DNA of 56,434 bases from UMGS1696 sp964634795 (GCA_964634795.1 CAZWLL010000008.1:1-56434), one strand, 5' to 3'. Counted from the stretch's first letter, positions 8,642-18,330 are shown. Notes: generated from the letters alone by a model not told the origin. Translations and numbers: made by a program.

Positions 8642-8783
8642 GCTGGGTTTGACTTCAGCTAAATAGTGAAGAAATCCGCCCAGCTCTCGAGCTTGCCCTT
8701 CAATTGCCATGCGGCAAACGGTCAAGCTCCGCTATTTCCGTTTAACACTGAGCTGGGTTTGACTTCAGCTAAATAGTGAAGAA
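8640..8783 (+). repeat. Structured two-stem repeat inside the purine operon (one full unit plus a partial one)
   Basis: GAGCTGGG (8640-8647) pairs with CCCAGCTC (8679-8686) around a 31-nt core containing CTTCAGCT, TAGTG and AAATCCG. Linker TCGA follows. Then GAGCTTG (8689-8695) pairs with CAAGCTC (8723-8729), enclosing the hairpin TTGCC-atgc-GGCAA. The first 38 bases (8636-8673) recur exactly at 8746-8783, but the second copy lacks its 3' stem arm. This copy runs in the opposite orientation to the four other loci. It lies between the AICAR transformylase gene and purD, so it is transcribed with the operon. Confidence 0.85.
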
Positions 8784-8818
8784 TTCATCACATACACGTA
8801 GGTTTATAGGAGTTTTAT

Positions 8819-10087
8819 ATGAATATTATTGTAATAGGTTCGGGCGGACGTGAGCACGCTATTATAAAAAAACTAAGTGAAAGCAAAGAGATAGATAAAA
8901 TATACGCACTTCCCGGAAACGGTGGTATGACTGAAGCCGAATGTGTTGCTATAGGCGCAAAGGATATACCTGCGGCAGTGGAATTCGCAAAAAACAACAA
9001 CATCGGATTTGCTGTTGTAGCGCCCGATGACCCGCTGGTATTAGGTATGGTAGACGCACTTGAGGCGGCGGGAATACCGTGCTTCGGTCCCAATAAAAAT
9101 GCGGCTATCATCGAAGGAAGCAAGGTTTTCTCTAAAAATCTGATGAAAAAATACGGCATTCCCACAGCTTCCTATGAAACCTTTGATTCCATAGAGGAAG
9201 CCAAAAAGTATATTGAAAGTGCGCCTATGCCGATAGTAATCAAAGCCGACGGTTTAGCGCTCGGAAAAGGTGTGCTCATCTGTCAGACAAAAGAAGAAGC
9301 TGTAAATGCTCTGCACGAAATGATGGAAGAGAAAATGTTCGGCGAAAGCGGCAGTCATGTCGTTATCGAAGAATTTCTCGAGGGTCCCGAGGTATCGGTT
9401 CTTTCGTTTACAGACGGAAAAACCGTTTTGCCTATGGTATCGTCAATGGATCATAAAAGAGCGGGCAACAACGACACCGGACTTAACACGGGCGGTATGG
9501 GTACAATTGCGCCGAATCCTTACTACACCGCAGATGTTGCCGAAAGATGCATGAAGGAGATATTCATCCCCACTATCAACGCGATGAATGCCGAAGGCAG
9601 AACATTTAAGGGATGCCTGTATTTCGGACTTATGATTACGAAAAACGGTCCTAAGGTTATCGAATATAACTGTCGTTTCGGTGACCCCGAGACTCAGGTA
9701 GTTCTTCCGCTTCTCGACACGGACCTTTTCACAATTATGAAAGCCGTTCATGATGAAAAGCTTGCCGACATCGATATCAAATGGAAAAAAGGCTCTGCAT
9801 GCTGTGTCATAAAAGCCTCACGCGGTTATCCGCAGAAATACGAAACAGGATTTGAAATAACCCTGCCCCAAAAGACAAAACACAATGCGGATATTTTCAT
9901 TGCGGGTGCTAAGCTTAAGGACAATCGTCTTGTTACATCCGGCGGAAGAGTTTTAGGTGTTACCGCAGTTGCGCCTACGCTTGCCGAAGCCGTCAAAAAC
10001 GCATATGAGGCAGCAGCTGACGTTAAATTCGACAACGAATATATGAGAGACGATATCGGTGCGAAAGCGCTTGCTTACAAGGAGTAA
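8819..10087 (+). CDS. purD: Phosphoribosylamine-glycine ligase (GAR synthetase)
   Basis: PurD couples phosphoribosylamine to glycine using ATP. The ATP-grasp protein has 422 residues. It opens MNIIVIGSGGREHAI, contains PIVIKADGLALGKGVLI, FLEGPEVSVLSFTDG and DHKRAGNNDTGLNTGGMG, and ends in the catalytic YNCRFGDPETQVVL region and a C-terminal domain. AGGAG lies seven to eight bases before the ATG. The 177 bp before it hold the structured repeat, so its ribosome site lies just 3' of a partial repeat copy. Confidence 0.97.
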   Translation: MNIIVIGSGGREHAIIKKLSESKEIDKIYALPGNGGMTEAECVAIGAKDIPAAVEFAKNNNIGFAVVAPDDPLVLGMVDALEAAGIPCFGPNKNAAIIEGSKVFSKNLMKKYGIPTASYETFDSIEEAKKYIESAPMPIVIKADGLALGKGVLICQTKEEAVNALHEMMEEKMFGESGSHVVIEEFLEGPEVSVLSFTDGKTVLPMVSSMDHKRAGNNDTGLNTGGMGTIAPNPYYTADVAERCMKEIFIPTINAMNAEGRTFKGCLYFGLMITKNGPKVIEYNCRFGDPETQVVLPLLDTDLFTIMKAVHDEKLADIDIKWKKGSACCVIKASRGYPQKYETGFEITLPQKTKHNADIFIAGAKLKDNRLVTSGGRVLGVTAVAPTLAEAVKNAYEAAADVKFDNEYMRDDIGAKALAYKE

Positions 10088-10091
10088 TTCA

Positions 10092-13000
10092 ATGGTATAT
10101 AGAGTTTATGTTGAAAAAAGACAGGGACTTACGGTCGAAGCCGATGCTCTGAAAAATGATATTAATTCATTTCTCGGTATAAAAAGTGTTAAACATGTTC
10201 GTTTTCTGAATCGTTATGATGTTGAAAACATAACATCCGATTTGTTCGAATATGCGAAAACAACGGTTTTCTCTGAACCTCAGGTAGATATTACATATGA
10301 CAGCTTAACCGCATCCGAAAGCGACACTGTTTTCGCTGTGGAATATCTCCCGGGTCAGTACGATCAGAGAGCGGACTCGGCTTCTCAGTGTATACAGATT
10401 ATCTCCCGTGGAAATCGACCTCTGATTCGCACAGCCAAGGTTTACATTCTCTCCGGAACAATCAGTCACGAAGAGCTTGACAAAATCAAAAAATATGTAA
10501 TTAACCCCGTTGAAGCAAGAGAAGCCTCACTTGAAACTAAAGATACACTTGAATCTGTTTACGATGTACCGTCCGATGTGGCAGTTCTTGACGGATTTAC
10601 AGAGCTTGACGAAGACGGACTTGCCGCATTTATTGACAAGTACGGTCTTGCAATGGACAGGGATGACCTGCGCTTCACTCGTGAGTACTTCAGAAAAGAA
10701 GGACGCGCTCCGACTATGACGGAAATCAAAATGATAGACACATATTGGTCGGATCATTGCCGTCATACAACTTTCCTTACAACAATAGACAGCGTTAAAT
10801 TCGACGATCCTTTGCTTGAGGAAGCTTTCAATCGTTACAAAAACATTCGCCATTCACTCGGACGTGACAATAAGCCAATAAATCTCATGGACATTGCCAC
10901 TATAGCGGCGCGTGAGCTCAAAGCCGAGGGAAAGCTCACAAAACTTGACGAATCGGAAGAAATAAACGCATGCACTGTAAAAATAGACGTTGATGTCGAC
11001 GGAAAAACGGAAAAATGGCTTCTTCTCTTCAAGAATGAAACGCATAACCATCCGACCGAAATAGAACCGTTCGGCGGCGCCGCAACCTGTATCGGCGGTG
11101 CAATCCGCGACCCTCTCTCAGGCCGTTCATATGTATACGGTGCCATGAGAGTTACGGGCGCAGGCGACCCTACAAAACCTATTGAAGAAACTCTCCCCGG
11201 AAAACTCCCGCAGAAAAAGCTTGTTGCAACCGCAGCCGCAGGATATTCTTCATACGGTAACCAAATAGGACTTGCGACAGGTCAGGTCAGCGAAATTTAT
11301 CACCCCGGATACATAGCAAAGCGAATGGAAATCGGTGCGGTAATTGCCGCAGCTCCCGAGAAATATGTAAGACGCGAATGCCCTATTCCCGGTGACATCG
11401 TAATTTTGCTGGGAGGCAAAACAGGTCGTGACGGATGCGGAGGAGCTACAGGCTCATCCAAATCTCACAATCTCCACTCACTTGAATCGTGCGGTGCGGA
11501 AGTTCAGAAAGGTAACGCTCCCGAGGAAAGAAAACTGCAAAGACTGTTCCGCAATCCCGATGCTTCCCTTCTCATAAAGAGATGTAATGACTTCGGTGCC
11601 GGCGGTGTCTCTGTCGCAATCGGAGAGCTTGCTGACGGGCTGAAAATCAACCTTGACAATGTTCCGAAAAAGTACGACGGACTTGACGGAACCGAGCTTG
11701 CAATCAGTGAATCACAGGAAAGAATGGCTGTGGTTGTCGCCGCTGAAGATGTAGATAAATTTATCGCTCTCGCAGACAGCGAAAACCTCGAAGCAACCGT
11801 TGTGGCTGAGGTTACCGAAGAAAAACGTCTCACCATGTCATGGCGCGGCAAGACAATTGTAGATCTTTCACGTGAATTTCTCAATTCAAACGGTGCGGAA
11901 AAGCATATCGATATAGCTCCCGCTCACACCGAAAGCTACAAAAAAGAAATCCCGACCGATTTTGCGTCAGGCTACACATCTCTTGTGAAAAATTTAAATG
12001 TATGCTCACAAAGAGGTCTTTCCGAAAGATTCGACTCCACCATCGGTGCGGGAACCGTTATGATGCCGTTCGGCGGTATTTACCAGGAAACACCGTCGCA
12101 AGCTATGGTTAACAAGATTTCCATCGAAAACCATGACACAACAACGGTATCACTCATGGCATGGGGCTACAACCCGTTTATTGCCGAAAAGAGTCCGTAC
12201 CATTCGGCATACCTCGCTGTAGTTGAGTCTATATCAAAGCTCATTGCTGCGGGAGCTAAGTTCGAAGATGTTTACCTTACATTCCAGGAGTATTTCGAAA
12301 AGCCAAAGAATTCTCCCGAAAGATGGGGCAAACCTCTCGCTTCCCTTCTCGGTGCTTTAAACGCACAGCTCGATTTAGGTGTCGGCTCCATCGGCGGCAA
12401 GGACTCGATGAGCGGCTCATTCGAATCTCTTGATGTTCCCCCGACGCTGGTTTCATTTGCAGTAACTACCGACAATATTAATAACATTATCTCTCCCGAA
12501 TTTAAGAAATCCGGACACAAGGTTGTTCTTATCACACCCGAATACGGCGAAAACGGACTTCCCGTTTCCTCATCGCTCATCGATAATTACAATACAGTTC
12601 ACAAGCTCATCGGTGACGGACATGTATTCTCAGCATACACTCCCGTATACGGCGGTATTGCCGAGGCTGTAATGAAAATGTCTCTCGGCAACAATATCGG
12701 TTTTAAGTATGAAAACAGCATGACGTTAAACGATATATTCGGATACAAATACGGTTCGTTTATTCTCGAATGTGATGATACCGTGTCCGTTGGATCGGTT
12801 ATCGGACACACTGCCGACGACGGAAAAATCTCGCTCGGAAGCGAAGCACTTACAATAGATGAACTGAAAAAATCCTATGATTCCGTACTCGAGAGTGTTT
12901 ATCCCGTTAACGCAAAGGCTCAAAACAATTCCGAAAAGGTAGAAACAATCAGCGCAGCTAACTCAGCTCGCTCATATTCCTCTGAGAAATTCGCACGACC

Positions 13001-13793
13001 GAAGGTTCTTATACCGGTATTTCCGGGTACAAACTGCGAATACGATACCGCTAAGGCTCTCAGAAAAGCAGGCTTTGAAGCCGAAACCGTTATTATCCGC
13101 AACCTTACGTCGGCTGCGGTATCGGAAAGCGTTGACTACTTTGCTAAAGCCGTAGCAGAGGCACAGGTAATATTTATACCCGGAGGTTTCTCCGGCGGTG
13201 ACGAACCTGACGGAAGCGGCAAGTTTATCACAGCGTTCTTCCGCAACGGTGCGGTCAAAGAGGCAACAAACAACCTTCTGAAGATTCACAAAGGCTTGAT
13301 GTGCGGTATCTGCAACGGATTCCAGGCAATAGTTAAGTTAGGTCTTGTTCCCTTCGGAGAAATAGTCGACACAGATGAAAACTGCCCGACACTTACATTC
13401 AATAAAATCGGACGTCACCAATCACGTATTGTGCACACCAGAATATCGTCCAACATGTCACCGTGGCTTGCAAAAACATCGGTAGGTGATGTTTATAATG
13501 TCGCTATCTCTCACGGCGAAGGAAGATTCATCGCAAATGACGATGTTTTAAGCACTCTGAAGGCAAACGGACAGATTGCCACACAATATGTCGATCTCTC
13601 CGGAAATGCTACCATGGACATTAACTTCAATCCCAACGGATCCTCCCTCGCAATAGAAGGTATTACCTCTCCCGACGGAAGAGTTCTCGGAAAGATGGGC
13701 CACACAGAAAGATATAACCCCGGTCTGTATGTAAACGTTCCCGGTCAGTATGACATGAAGCTCTTCGAAGCAGCTGCCGAGTATTTCAAATAA
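10092..13793 (+). CDS. purL: Phosphoribosylformylglycinamidine synthase, single-chain
   Basis: This enzyme converts FGAR to FGAM with glutamine and ATP. At 1233 residues it is the long single-chain form, with the AIR-synthase-like domains and a C-terminal class I glutaminase, not the split PurS/PurQ/PurL set. WSDHCRHTTF and NETHNHPTEIEPFGGAAT mark the synthetase. FPGTNCEYDTAKALRKAG, FIPGGFSGGDE and LMCGICNGFQAI, with its nucleophile Cys, mark the glutaminase. I chose the ATG at 10092, seven bases after GGAG (10081-10084) in the purD stop region; an in-frame ATG further upstream lies inside purD. It is the last gene of the operon. Confidence 0.96.
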   Translation: MVYRVYVEKRQGLTVEADALKNDINSFLGIKSVKHVRFLNRYDVENITSDLFEYAKTTVFSEPQVDITYDSLTASESDTVFAVEYLPGQYDQRADSASQCIQIISRGNRPLIRTAKVYILSGTISHEELDKIKKYVINPVEAREASLETKDTLESVYDVPSDVAVLDGFTELDEDGLAAFIDKYGLAMDRDDLRFTREYFRKEGRAPTMTEIKMIDTYWSDHCRHTTFLTTIDSVKFDDPLLEEAFNRYKNIRHSLGRDNKPINLMDIATIAARELKAEGKLTKLDESEEINACTVKIDVDVDGKTEKWLLLFKNETHNHPTEIEPFGGAATCIGGAIRDPLSGRSYVYGAMRVTGAGDPTKPIEETLPGKLPQKKLVATAAAGYSSYGNQIGLATGQVSEIYHPGYIAKRMEIGAVIAAAPEKYVRRECPIPGDIVILLGGKTGRDGCGGATGSSKSHNLHSLESCGAEVQKGNAPEERKLQRLFRNPDASLLIKRCNDFGAGGVSVAIGELADGLKINLDNVPKKYDGLDGTELAISESQERMAVVVAAEDVDKFIALADSENLEATVVAEVTEEKRLTMSWRGKTIVDLSREFLNSNGAEKHIDIAPAHTESYKKEIPTDFASGYTSLVKNLNVCSQRGLSERFDSTIGAGTVMMPFGGIYQETPSQAMVNKISIENHDTTTVSLMAWGYNPFIAEKSPYHSAYLAVVESISKLIAAGAKFEDVYLTFQEYFEKPKNSPERWGKPLASLLGALNAQLDLGVGSIGGKDSMSGSFESLDVPPTLVSFAVTTDNINNIISPEFKKSGHKVVLITPEYGENGLPVSSSLIDNYNTVHKLIGDGHVFSAYTPVYGGIAEAVMKMSLGNNIGFKYENSMTLNDIFGYKYGSFILECDDTVSVGSVIGHTADDGKISLGSEALTIDELKKSYDSVLESVYPVNAKAQNNSEKVETISAANSARSYSSEKFARPKVLIPVFPGTNCEYDTAKALRKAGFEAETVIIRNLTSAAVSESVDYFAKAVAEAQVIFIPGGFSGGDEPDGSGKFITAFFRNGAVKEATNNLLKIHKGLMCGICNGFQAIVKLGLVPFGEIVDTDENCPTLTFNKIGRHQSRIVHTRISSNMSPWLAKTSVGDVYNVAISHGEGRFIANDDVLSTLKANGQIATQYVDLSGNATMDINFNPNGSSLAIEGITSPDGRVLGKMGHTERYNPGLYVNVPGQYDMKLFEAAAEYFK

Positions 13794-13810
13794 AATAAAA
13801 CCATAAAAAT

Positions 13811-13862
13811 AAGTCCGAAATGACAATATGTGCGTAAAACACTATCGTTTCGGGCTTTTTTT
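13811..13862 (+). terminator. Terminator of the purine operon
   Basis: AAGTCCGAAAT pairs with GTTTCGGGCTT across a 20-base loop, followed by a run of Ts to 13862. Confidence 0.85.
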
Positions 13863-13871
13863 ATACATTGC

Positions 13872-13900
13872 TTGACAATCTATTTTTTCATTGATATAAT
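13872..13900 (+). promoter_or_regulatory. Consensus sigma-A promoter
   Basis: Perfect TTGACA (13872-13877) and TATAAT (13895-13900) are separated by 17 bp. The start site would be about 40 bases before the lipoprotein phosphoesterase ATG. Confidence 0.88.
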
Positions 13901-13949
13901 AATGTACAGTGATTTTTTATCACGAATATTGATAATTACGGAACGGATT

Positions 13950-15890
13950 ATGAAAAAACTTCTTACACTATTTCTTGCGGTTTCGATTTTGTGCGGCGCA
14001 TTTTCATCGTGCAATACCGATACCGAGCAAAATTCTTCGGAGAATGAAACCGCAAATATCTCCGAAACAGACGCAGAAGATATCTCCGAATCAGAAGAGA
14101 CCACAGCAGAAGAGAGCGAGGCAACTATGAGCAATACCACCGATGATGCCGCAAAAGAAGCTTTAGACATGAAATACACACTTCGTTTTAAAGAAGACGG
14201 CACATTCAAAATTTGTGTTTTTTCCGATGTTCACGCGAATTCCACACTTTCAGATTCAACGGTAAAAGCTATAGAAGCTATACTTGAGGTTGAACAGCCT
14301 GATTTTGTACTGTTTAATGGTGACCTTAACACAAGTCCCACAAGTGTCGAGATATTAGAGAAAACCGCATATAAAATGACAAAATATTGCGTAGAGCATC
14401 AAATACCGTGGTCACATGTTTACGGAAACCATGATGCGGATGAAGGCAATATTTCCCTTGAGAAACAGCAGGAAGTTTATGAAGCCATAGATTACTGCTT
14501 ATCCAAGAAAGGTGACGATGATATTTCCGGAGTAGGAAATTATGTGCTTCCGATTCTTCGTTCGGACAGTGACGAAATAGCGTTCAATATTTTCGCTCTC
14601 GATTCACACAGTTATCTCTCAACACAATATTCGGAACTCGGCGATCAGGTAAACGCAGTTAATAATCATACCTACCCTGCGTCTCAATACGCCTTTGTTC
14701 AATTCGATCAGATAAGCTGGTATTACAATACCTCAAAAGCTTTAGAAGAATACGCAGGACATAAGATTCCCGCAATAATGTGCTTCCACATTCCCGTTCC
14801 CGAATTCAACGTAGTAGCAAACAATCTAAAAAAGCTCGGTGCCACGGGAGTTGCCAATGAAGGTGTATGCGCTCCTGAAGTAAACTCTGGTATGTTTATG
14901 GCGGCTTACGAACGCGGAGACGTGAAGATGTTCGTATCCGGTCATGACCATATCAATGACTTCTGCGGAGAATACTGCGGAATCAAGCTTGCGTATGACG
15001 GAAACATCGGTTTCCAAACATATAACAATGCAAGCAACATGGGATGCAGAGTTATCGAAATCAATCAGGATGATCCGTGGAACTTTACTACGAGAATGTC
15101 ATATTTGAATGACATAGAAAACTGGAACGCGAGAACCGATGTCGAAATCAAAGAAAGTACAGTAGGCAGTGCTCCATTCTCGGGCGACTTATTAAATGCC
15201 GAAACAGAAACTCTGACAAAAGCAAAAAAGAGCCTTATCAGATTGTATGATTTATCAAAGGTAGACGGCGATTACTACAGTTCAGGATTCGACTGCGGTT
15301 CTTTATCGGAAGGTGCCGATATCTCCATAACAGACGGAAAGGGATTTGAAGGCTCAAAAGCCTACTCTATAGTCAAGAAAACCAATAAAGTCAACAGCGA
15401 ATTTACCTTATACCTTCCCGAAACGGTAGAACTCGGAGATGCTAAGTATCTTCGTGTTTGGGTAGATTTCACGAACATTGACTTCAGAAAAGCCTCATTC
15501 GGATTCGTAACCGAAAACGGCTGCCTGTACAGAACTGACGAAAAGGATAACGCAGACGGATATCTTGATCTTTATTACCTCCCCGAAGGTGAAAGCAAAT
15601 GGCAGGTTTATTCTCACGGAAGTGACGACGGATGCTTCGGTATGGCTCAATCGTCATCTGTTGCCAACTTCAAAGGATGGCTTGCGGTACCTGTATCGGA
15701 TTTCCTCGCATGGTCGGGTGCCGACGGCAAATTCTCATCCTCCGCAGGCAGTGCTCCGGATGAGGACAGCGTTATTGCGGGTATTTACTTCTACTTTGAC
15801 TTAAGTGATGAGAGTATGCTCGGAAAAACATTCTATATGGACGAGTTCGGTCTTGTGAATGCATATGAACAATTCGATTCCGTTCAGTAA
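13950..15890 (+). CDS. Surface lipoprotein with calcineurin-like metallophosphoesterase domain
   Basis: This 646-residue protein begins with a lipoprotein signal peptide ending LCGAFSSC, with lipidated Cys21. A Ser/Glu/Thr-rich linker (22-75) follows. The phosphoesterase domain carries FSDVH (Asp93, His95), NGDLN (Asp124), GNHD (158-161), CFHIPVPEF and SGHDHI. This is the complete dinuclear metal set. The last ~200 residues look like a beta-rich module of the carbohydrate-binding type, but I cannot name it. It is predicted to act outside the cell on phosphate esters; the substrate is unknown. Upstream in-frame Met codons are rejected because the signal peptide starts at 13950 and the promoter at 13872-13900 would lie inside a longer version. 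It is monocistronic. Confidence 0.85.
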   Translation: MKKLLTLFLAVSILCGAFSSCNTDTEQNSSENETANISETDAEDISESEETTAEESEATMSNTTDDAAKEALDMKYTLRFKEDGTFKICVFSDVHANSTLSDSTVKAIEAILEVEQPDFVLFNGDLNTSPTSVEILEKTAYKMTKYCVEHQIPWSHVYGNHDADEGNISLEKQQEVYEAIDYCLSKKGDDDISGVGNYVLPILRSDSDEIAFNIFALDSHSYLSTQYSELGDQVNAVNNHTYPASQYAFVQFDQISWYYNTSKALEEYAGHKIPAIMCFHIPVPEFNVVANNLKKLGATGVANEGVCAPEVNSGMFMAAYERGDVKMFVSGHDHINDFCGEYCGIKLAYDGNIGFQTYNNASNMGCRVIEINQDDPWNFTTRMSYLNDIENWNARTDVEIKESTVGSAPFSGDLLNAETETLTKAKKSLIRLYDLSKVDGDYYSSGFDCGSLSEGADISITDGKGFEGSKAYSIVKKTNKVNSEFTLYLPETVELGDAKYLRVWVDFTNIDFRKASFGFVTENGCLYRTDEKDNADGYLDLYYLPEGESKWQVYSHGSDDGCFGMAQSSSVANFKGWLAVPVSDFLAWSGADGKFSSSAGSAPDEDSVIAGIYFYFDLSDESMLGKTFYMDEFGLVNAYEQFDSVQ

Positions 15891-15910
15891 TATAACTTAA
15901 TTATCGTTTA

Positions 15911-15947
15911 AAACAACATCGGCTTATATAGTCGATGTTGTTTTTTA
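15911..15947 (+). terminator. Intrinsic terminator
   Basis: AACAACATCG pairs with CGATGTTGTT, followed by a T run, just after the phosphoesterase gene. Confidence 0.85.
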
Positions 15948-15971
15948 TTCGTATAAATTTCTTATTTTCTC

Positions 15972-15999
15972 TTGATTTCAATGTGTTTTCGTGTATAAT
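15972..15999 (+). promoter_or_regulatory. Promoter of the FAD oxidoreductase/deacylase pair
   Basis: TTGATT (15972-15977) and TATAAT (15994-15999) are separated by 16 bp, about 30 bases before the ATG at 16034. Confidence 0.65.
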
Positions 16000-16033
16000 A
16001 TTTACAAACATATTTTTTCGAAAGGAAATCAAG

Positions 16034-17317
16034 ATGGAAAACAAGCAGTATGATGTAATAGTAGTCGGCGGTGGATTTACAGGATGCGCAGCCGCACTTT
16101 CCGCTTCACGCAATGGAATGAAGGTGCTTCTTACAGATTCTTCGGGATATCTGGGCGGCGCGGCTTCAAACAATCTTATCTTTCCCTTCATGCCATACTA
16201 TACAAATATAAAAGATGCAGACAACAAAACAATTAAGCAATACTTAAGCAGCGGAATTCTTTCCGAAATAATCAGTGAGCTGAAAAAAGACGGATATCAA
16301 AACAGTGATATGGAATTCATGAACGAAGGCCTGAAGCTCGTTCTCGATGAAAAGCTCACAGCTGCAGGTGTTGATGTGCTTTTCCACGCAACATTGTGCG
16401 GTGTTAAAAAAGAGGGCACTCATATTGAGTCGGTATCGTTCGCCACAAAAGCAGGTGTGCTTGAATTCTCATCGAAAACTTTTATCGACTGCACGGGAGA
16501 TGCCGATTTATGCTTCATGAGCGGATGCACAACGGTACTCGGAAGACCATCAGACTCTCTTTGTCAGCCTATGACTCTCTGCTTCAGAGTTATAAACGTC
16601 AATAAAACCGAATTCTGGAAGCATATCGAGGATATCAGAAAAGCCCACAAAGAATGGCTGACAGCGGGAAAATTCACAAATCCGCGTGAAGATATTTTGG
16701 TATTCGACTATCCGATTGAAGGTGTTCTGCATTTCAATACAACACGTGTCGTAAAACTCAATCCCGTTGACCCGTATGATGTCACAAAAGCCGAAATGGA
16801 AGCAAGACGTCAGGTACGTGAGCTGATGAATTTCTTCCGTGAAACAAAAGCTCCCGGTATGGAAAAAGCAAGCTTAATGTATACGGCATCATCAATAGGT
16901 GTTCGTGAAAGCCGTATGCTTGAAGGCGAATATGTTCTCACAGGGGAAGACCTTGTTGCATGCACTAAATTCGATGATTCAATAGCCGCAGGAAACTATG
17001 ACATAGACATACACAATCCCGAAGGTGCGGGTACCAGCCACTATTACTTCAAAGACGGTACATGGTATACTATCCCATACCGCACTCTCGTTCCGAAGAG
17101 AAACGAATGTGACAACCTTCTTGTCGGCGGCAGATGTATTTCAACCACACATGAAGCTCAGGCATCCATCAGAATAATGCCTATATGCTGTACAACAGGC
17201 GAAGCTGCAGGTGTCGGTGCTGCAGTCGCTGTAAAATCCGCTAAATCCGTTCAAGACGCAGATGTAAACGAAATCCAAGCTATTTTGATAAAATCAGGAG
17301 CATTCATAGGTATATAA
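16034..17317 (+). CDS. FAD-dependent oxidoreductase
   Basis: This 427-residue flavoprotein starts MENKQYDVIVVGGGFTGCAAA, the GxGxxG dinucleotide fold, followed by LLTDSSGYLGGAASNN and FIDCTGDADLCFMSG, typical of the FAD-dependent oxidoreductase group of PF12831. The C-terminal NLLVGGRCISTTHEAQAS and CCTTGEAAGVGAA stretches complete the FAD site. The substrate is not evident. The start at 16034 has AAAGGAAA just upstream; earlier in-frame codons fall across the promoter. Its stop overlaps the next start (TAATG), so the two genes are translationally coupled. Confidence 0.87.
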   Translation: MENKQYDVIVVGGGFTGCAAALSASRNGMKVLLTDSSGYLGGAASNNLIFPFMPYYTNIKDADNKTIKQYLSSGILSEIISELKKDGYQNSDMEFMNEGLKLVLDEKLTAAGVDVLFHATLCGVKKEGTHIESVSFATKAGVLEFSSKTFIDCTGDADLCFMSGCTTVLGRPSDSLCQPMTLCFRVINVNKTEFWKHIEDIRKAHKEWLTAGKFTNPREDILVFDYPIEGVLHFNTTRVVKLNPVDPYDVTKAEMEARRQVRELMNFFRETKAPGMEKASLMYTASSIGVRESRMLEGEYVLTGEDLVACTKFDDSIAAGNYDIDIHNPEGAGTSHYYFKDGTWYTIPYRTLVPKRNECDNLLVGGRCISTTHEAQASIRIMPICCTTGEAAGVGAAVAVKSAKSVQDADVNEIQAILIKSGAFIGI

Positions 17318-17853
17318 TGTACATAAGCGAAATCTATACTACCGAACCTTCAACATTTGAGAACGATACCGAAAAGCAAATCTACGATTTTCTCACACAA
17401 AAAAATATAGAATTCCATAGAGTTGACACCGATGCCGCGGTAAGCATGGACTTGTGTCCCGACATCGGAAAGGCTCTCGGATGTCCTATAGTTAAAACAA
17501 TATTTTTATCGAATCGACAATTAACCTCATTTTATGTTTATGTAACAACTGCCGAAAAGCACTTCTCCGCAAAACAATTCGGAGCGGGACTTGGGGTATC
17601 ACGTGTATCATTCGCACCTGAAGAATACCTCGAGAAAAAACTCGGAACAAAAATCGGAGCAACTACCGCTCTGTCGGCGGTCGCGCCCATTACTAAAGAC
17701 ATAAGATATGTCTTTGATCCTGATGCGATAAAGGGTGAATGGTACGGATGCTCAGACGGCCGCACTACAGGTTATATGAAAATACGTACTTCCGACCTTC
17801 TGAATATAATCATACCCGATTCGGGTCATATCGTTGAAACAGTAGAAATGTAA
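17317..17853 (+). CDS. YbaK/PrdX-type aminoacyl-tRNA deacylase
   Basis: This 178-residue protein has the YbaK/ProX editing-domain fold. The conserved CPIVKTIFLSNRQ strand, KHFSAKQFGAGLGV and TALSAVAPITKDIRYVFD fit PrdX-like proteins that hydrolyse mischarged tRNA, classically Ala-tRNA(Pro). It overlaps the FAD oxidoreductase stop by one base. There is no proline-metabolism or tRNA synthetase neighbour to sharpen the role. Trans-editing is inference from the family. Confidence 0.8.
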   Translation: MYISEIYTTEPSTFENDTEKQIYDFLTQKNIEFHRVDTDAAVSMDLCPDIGKALGCPIVKTIFLSNRQLTSFYVYVTTAEKHFSAKQFGAGLGVSRVSFAPEEYLEKKLGTKIGATTALSAVAPITKDIRYVFDPDAIKGEWYGCSDGRTTGYMKIRTSDLLNIIIPDSGHIVETVEM

Positions 17854-17854
17854 T

Positions 17855-17900
17855 AAAAAAGTTCATACCGCGGCTATACTGCGGTATGAACTTTTTATTT
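17855..17900. terminator. Bidirectional terminator between convergent genes
   Basis: AAAGTTCATACCGC pairs with GCGGTATGAACTTT, with A and T runs on the two sides. It serves the deacylase gene on the plus strand and the BlaI-type gene on the minus strand. Confidence 0.9.
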
Positions 17901-17903
17901 TCT

Positions 17904-18236
17904 TCAGTCTTTATTCAGCATTGATATAAGCTCATCACGATTTCCCATGAAAACTCTTGTGATAAAATCTTCTAAAGCGAACTTTCTGTAATCCTCAACG
18001 GCAATGAGAGGTGTATAGCAATTGGATCTTCCTTCTTTTGAAACAGACACAAAGCCTTTAATCTGAAGTCTTGTGATTAAGGTAAGAACCGTTGTAAGCT
18101 TAAGTCTTGTAATTTCAGGATAGCTTCTCATAATAAGATTTGCTGTTATGTTCTTTTCTCCCTCTGCGTGCAGCTGCCATATCATCTGCATAATTTCAAG
18201 TTCACTTTCGGGTAATCTGATTATTTTCTCCTCCAT
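17904..18236 (-). CDS. BlaI/MecI/CopY-family transcriptional repressor
   Basis: This is a 110-residue winged-helix repressor. Its N-terminus LPESELEIMQMIWQL matches the BlaI/MecI start, and LTTVLTLITRLQIKGFVSV is the recognition-helix and wing region with the usual TV.T...RL pattern. The dimerisation tail is shorter than in MecI. No BlaR1-like sensor protease and no beta-lactamase or copper gene is adjacent, so it is an orphan with unknown targets. A dyad in its own leader (18261-18279) suggests autoregulation. Its own promoter is at 18331-18359. Confidence 0.85.
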   Translation of the reverse strand: MEEKIIRLPESELEIMQMIWQLHAEGEKNITANLIMRSYPEITRLKLTTVLTLITRLQIKGFVSVSKEGRSNCYTPLIAVEDYRKFALEDFITRVFMGNRDELISMLNKD

Positions 18237-18260
18237 ACAAATACCGGATTATTGTTAACG

Positions 18261-18279
18261 GTACAACTGTCCGGTGTAC
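18261..18279. promoter_or_regulatory. Candidate operator for the BlaI-type repressor
   Basis: GTACA (18261-18265) and TGTAC (18275-18279) form a dyad with a 9-bp spacer. BlaI/MecI operators also use TACA/TGTA half-sites, but normally with a much shorter spacer, so this is only a candidate. Confidence 0.35.
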
Positions 18280-18330
18280 TCCTTTCTTTTCTGCAAGTTT
18301 AAGGTTTTAATAAAAATTTCAAACATTGAA

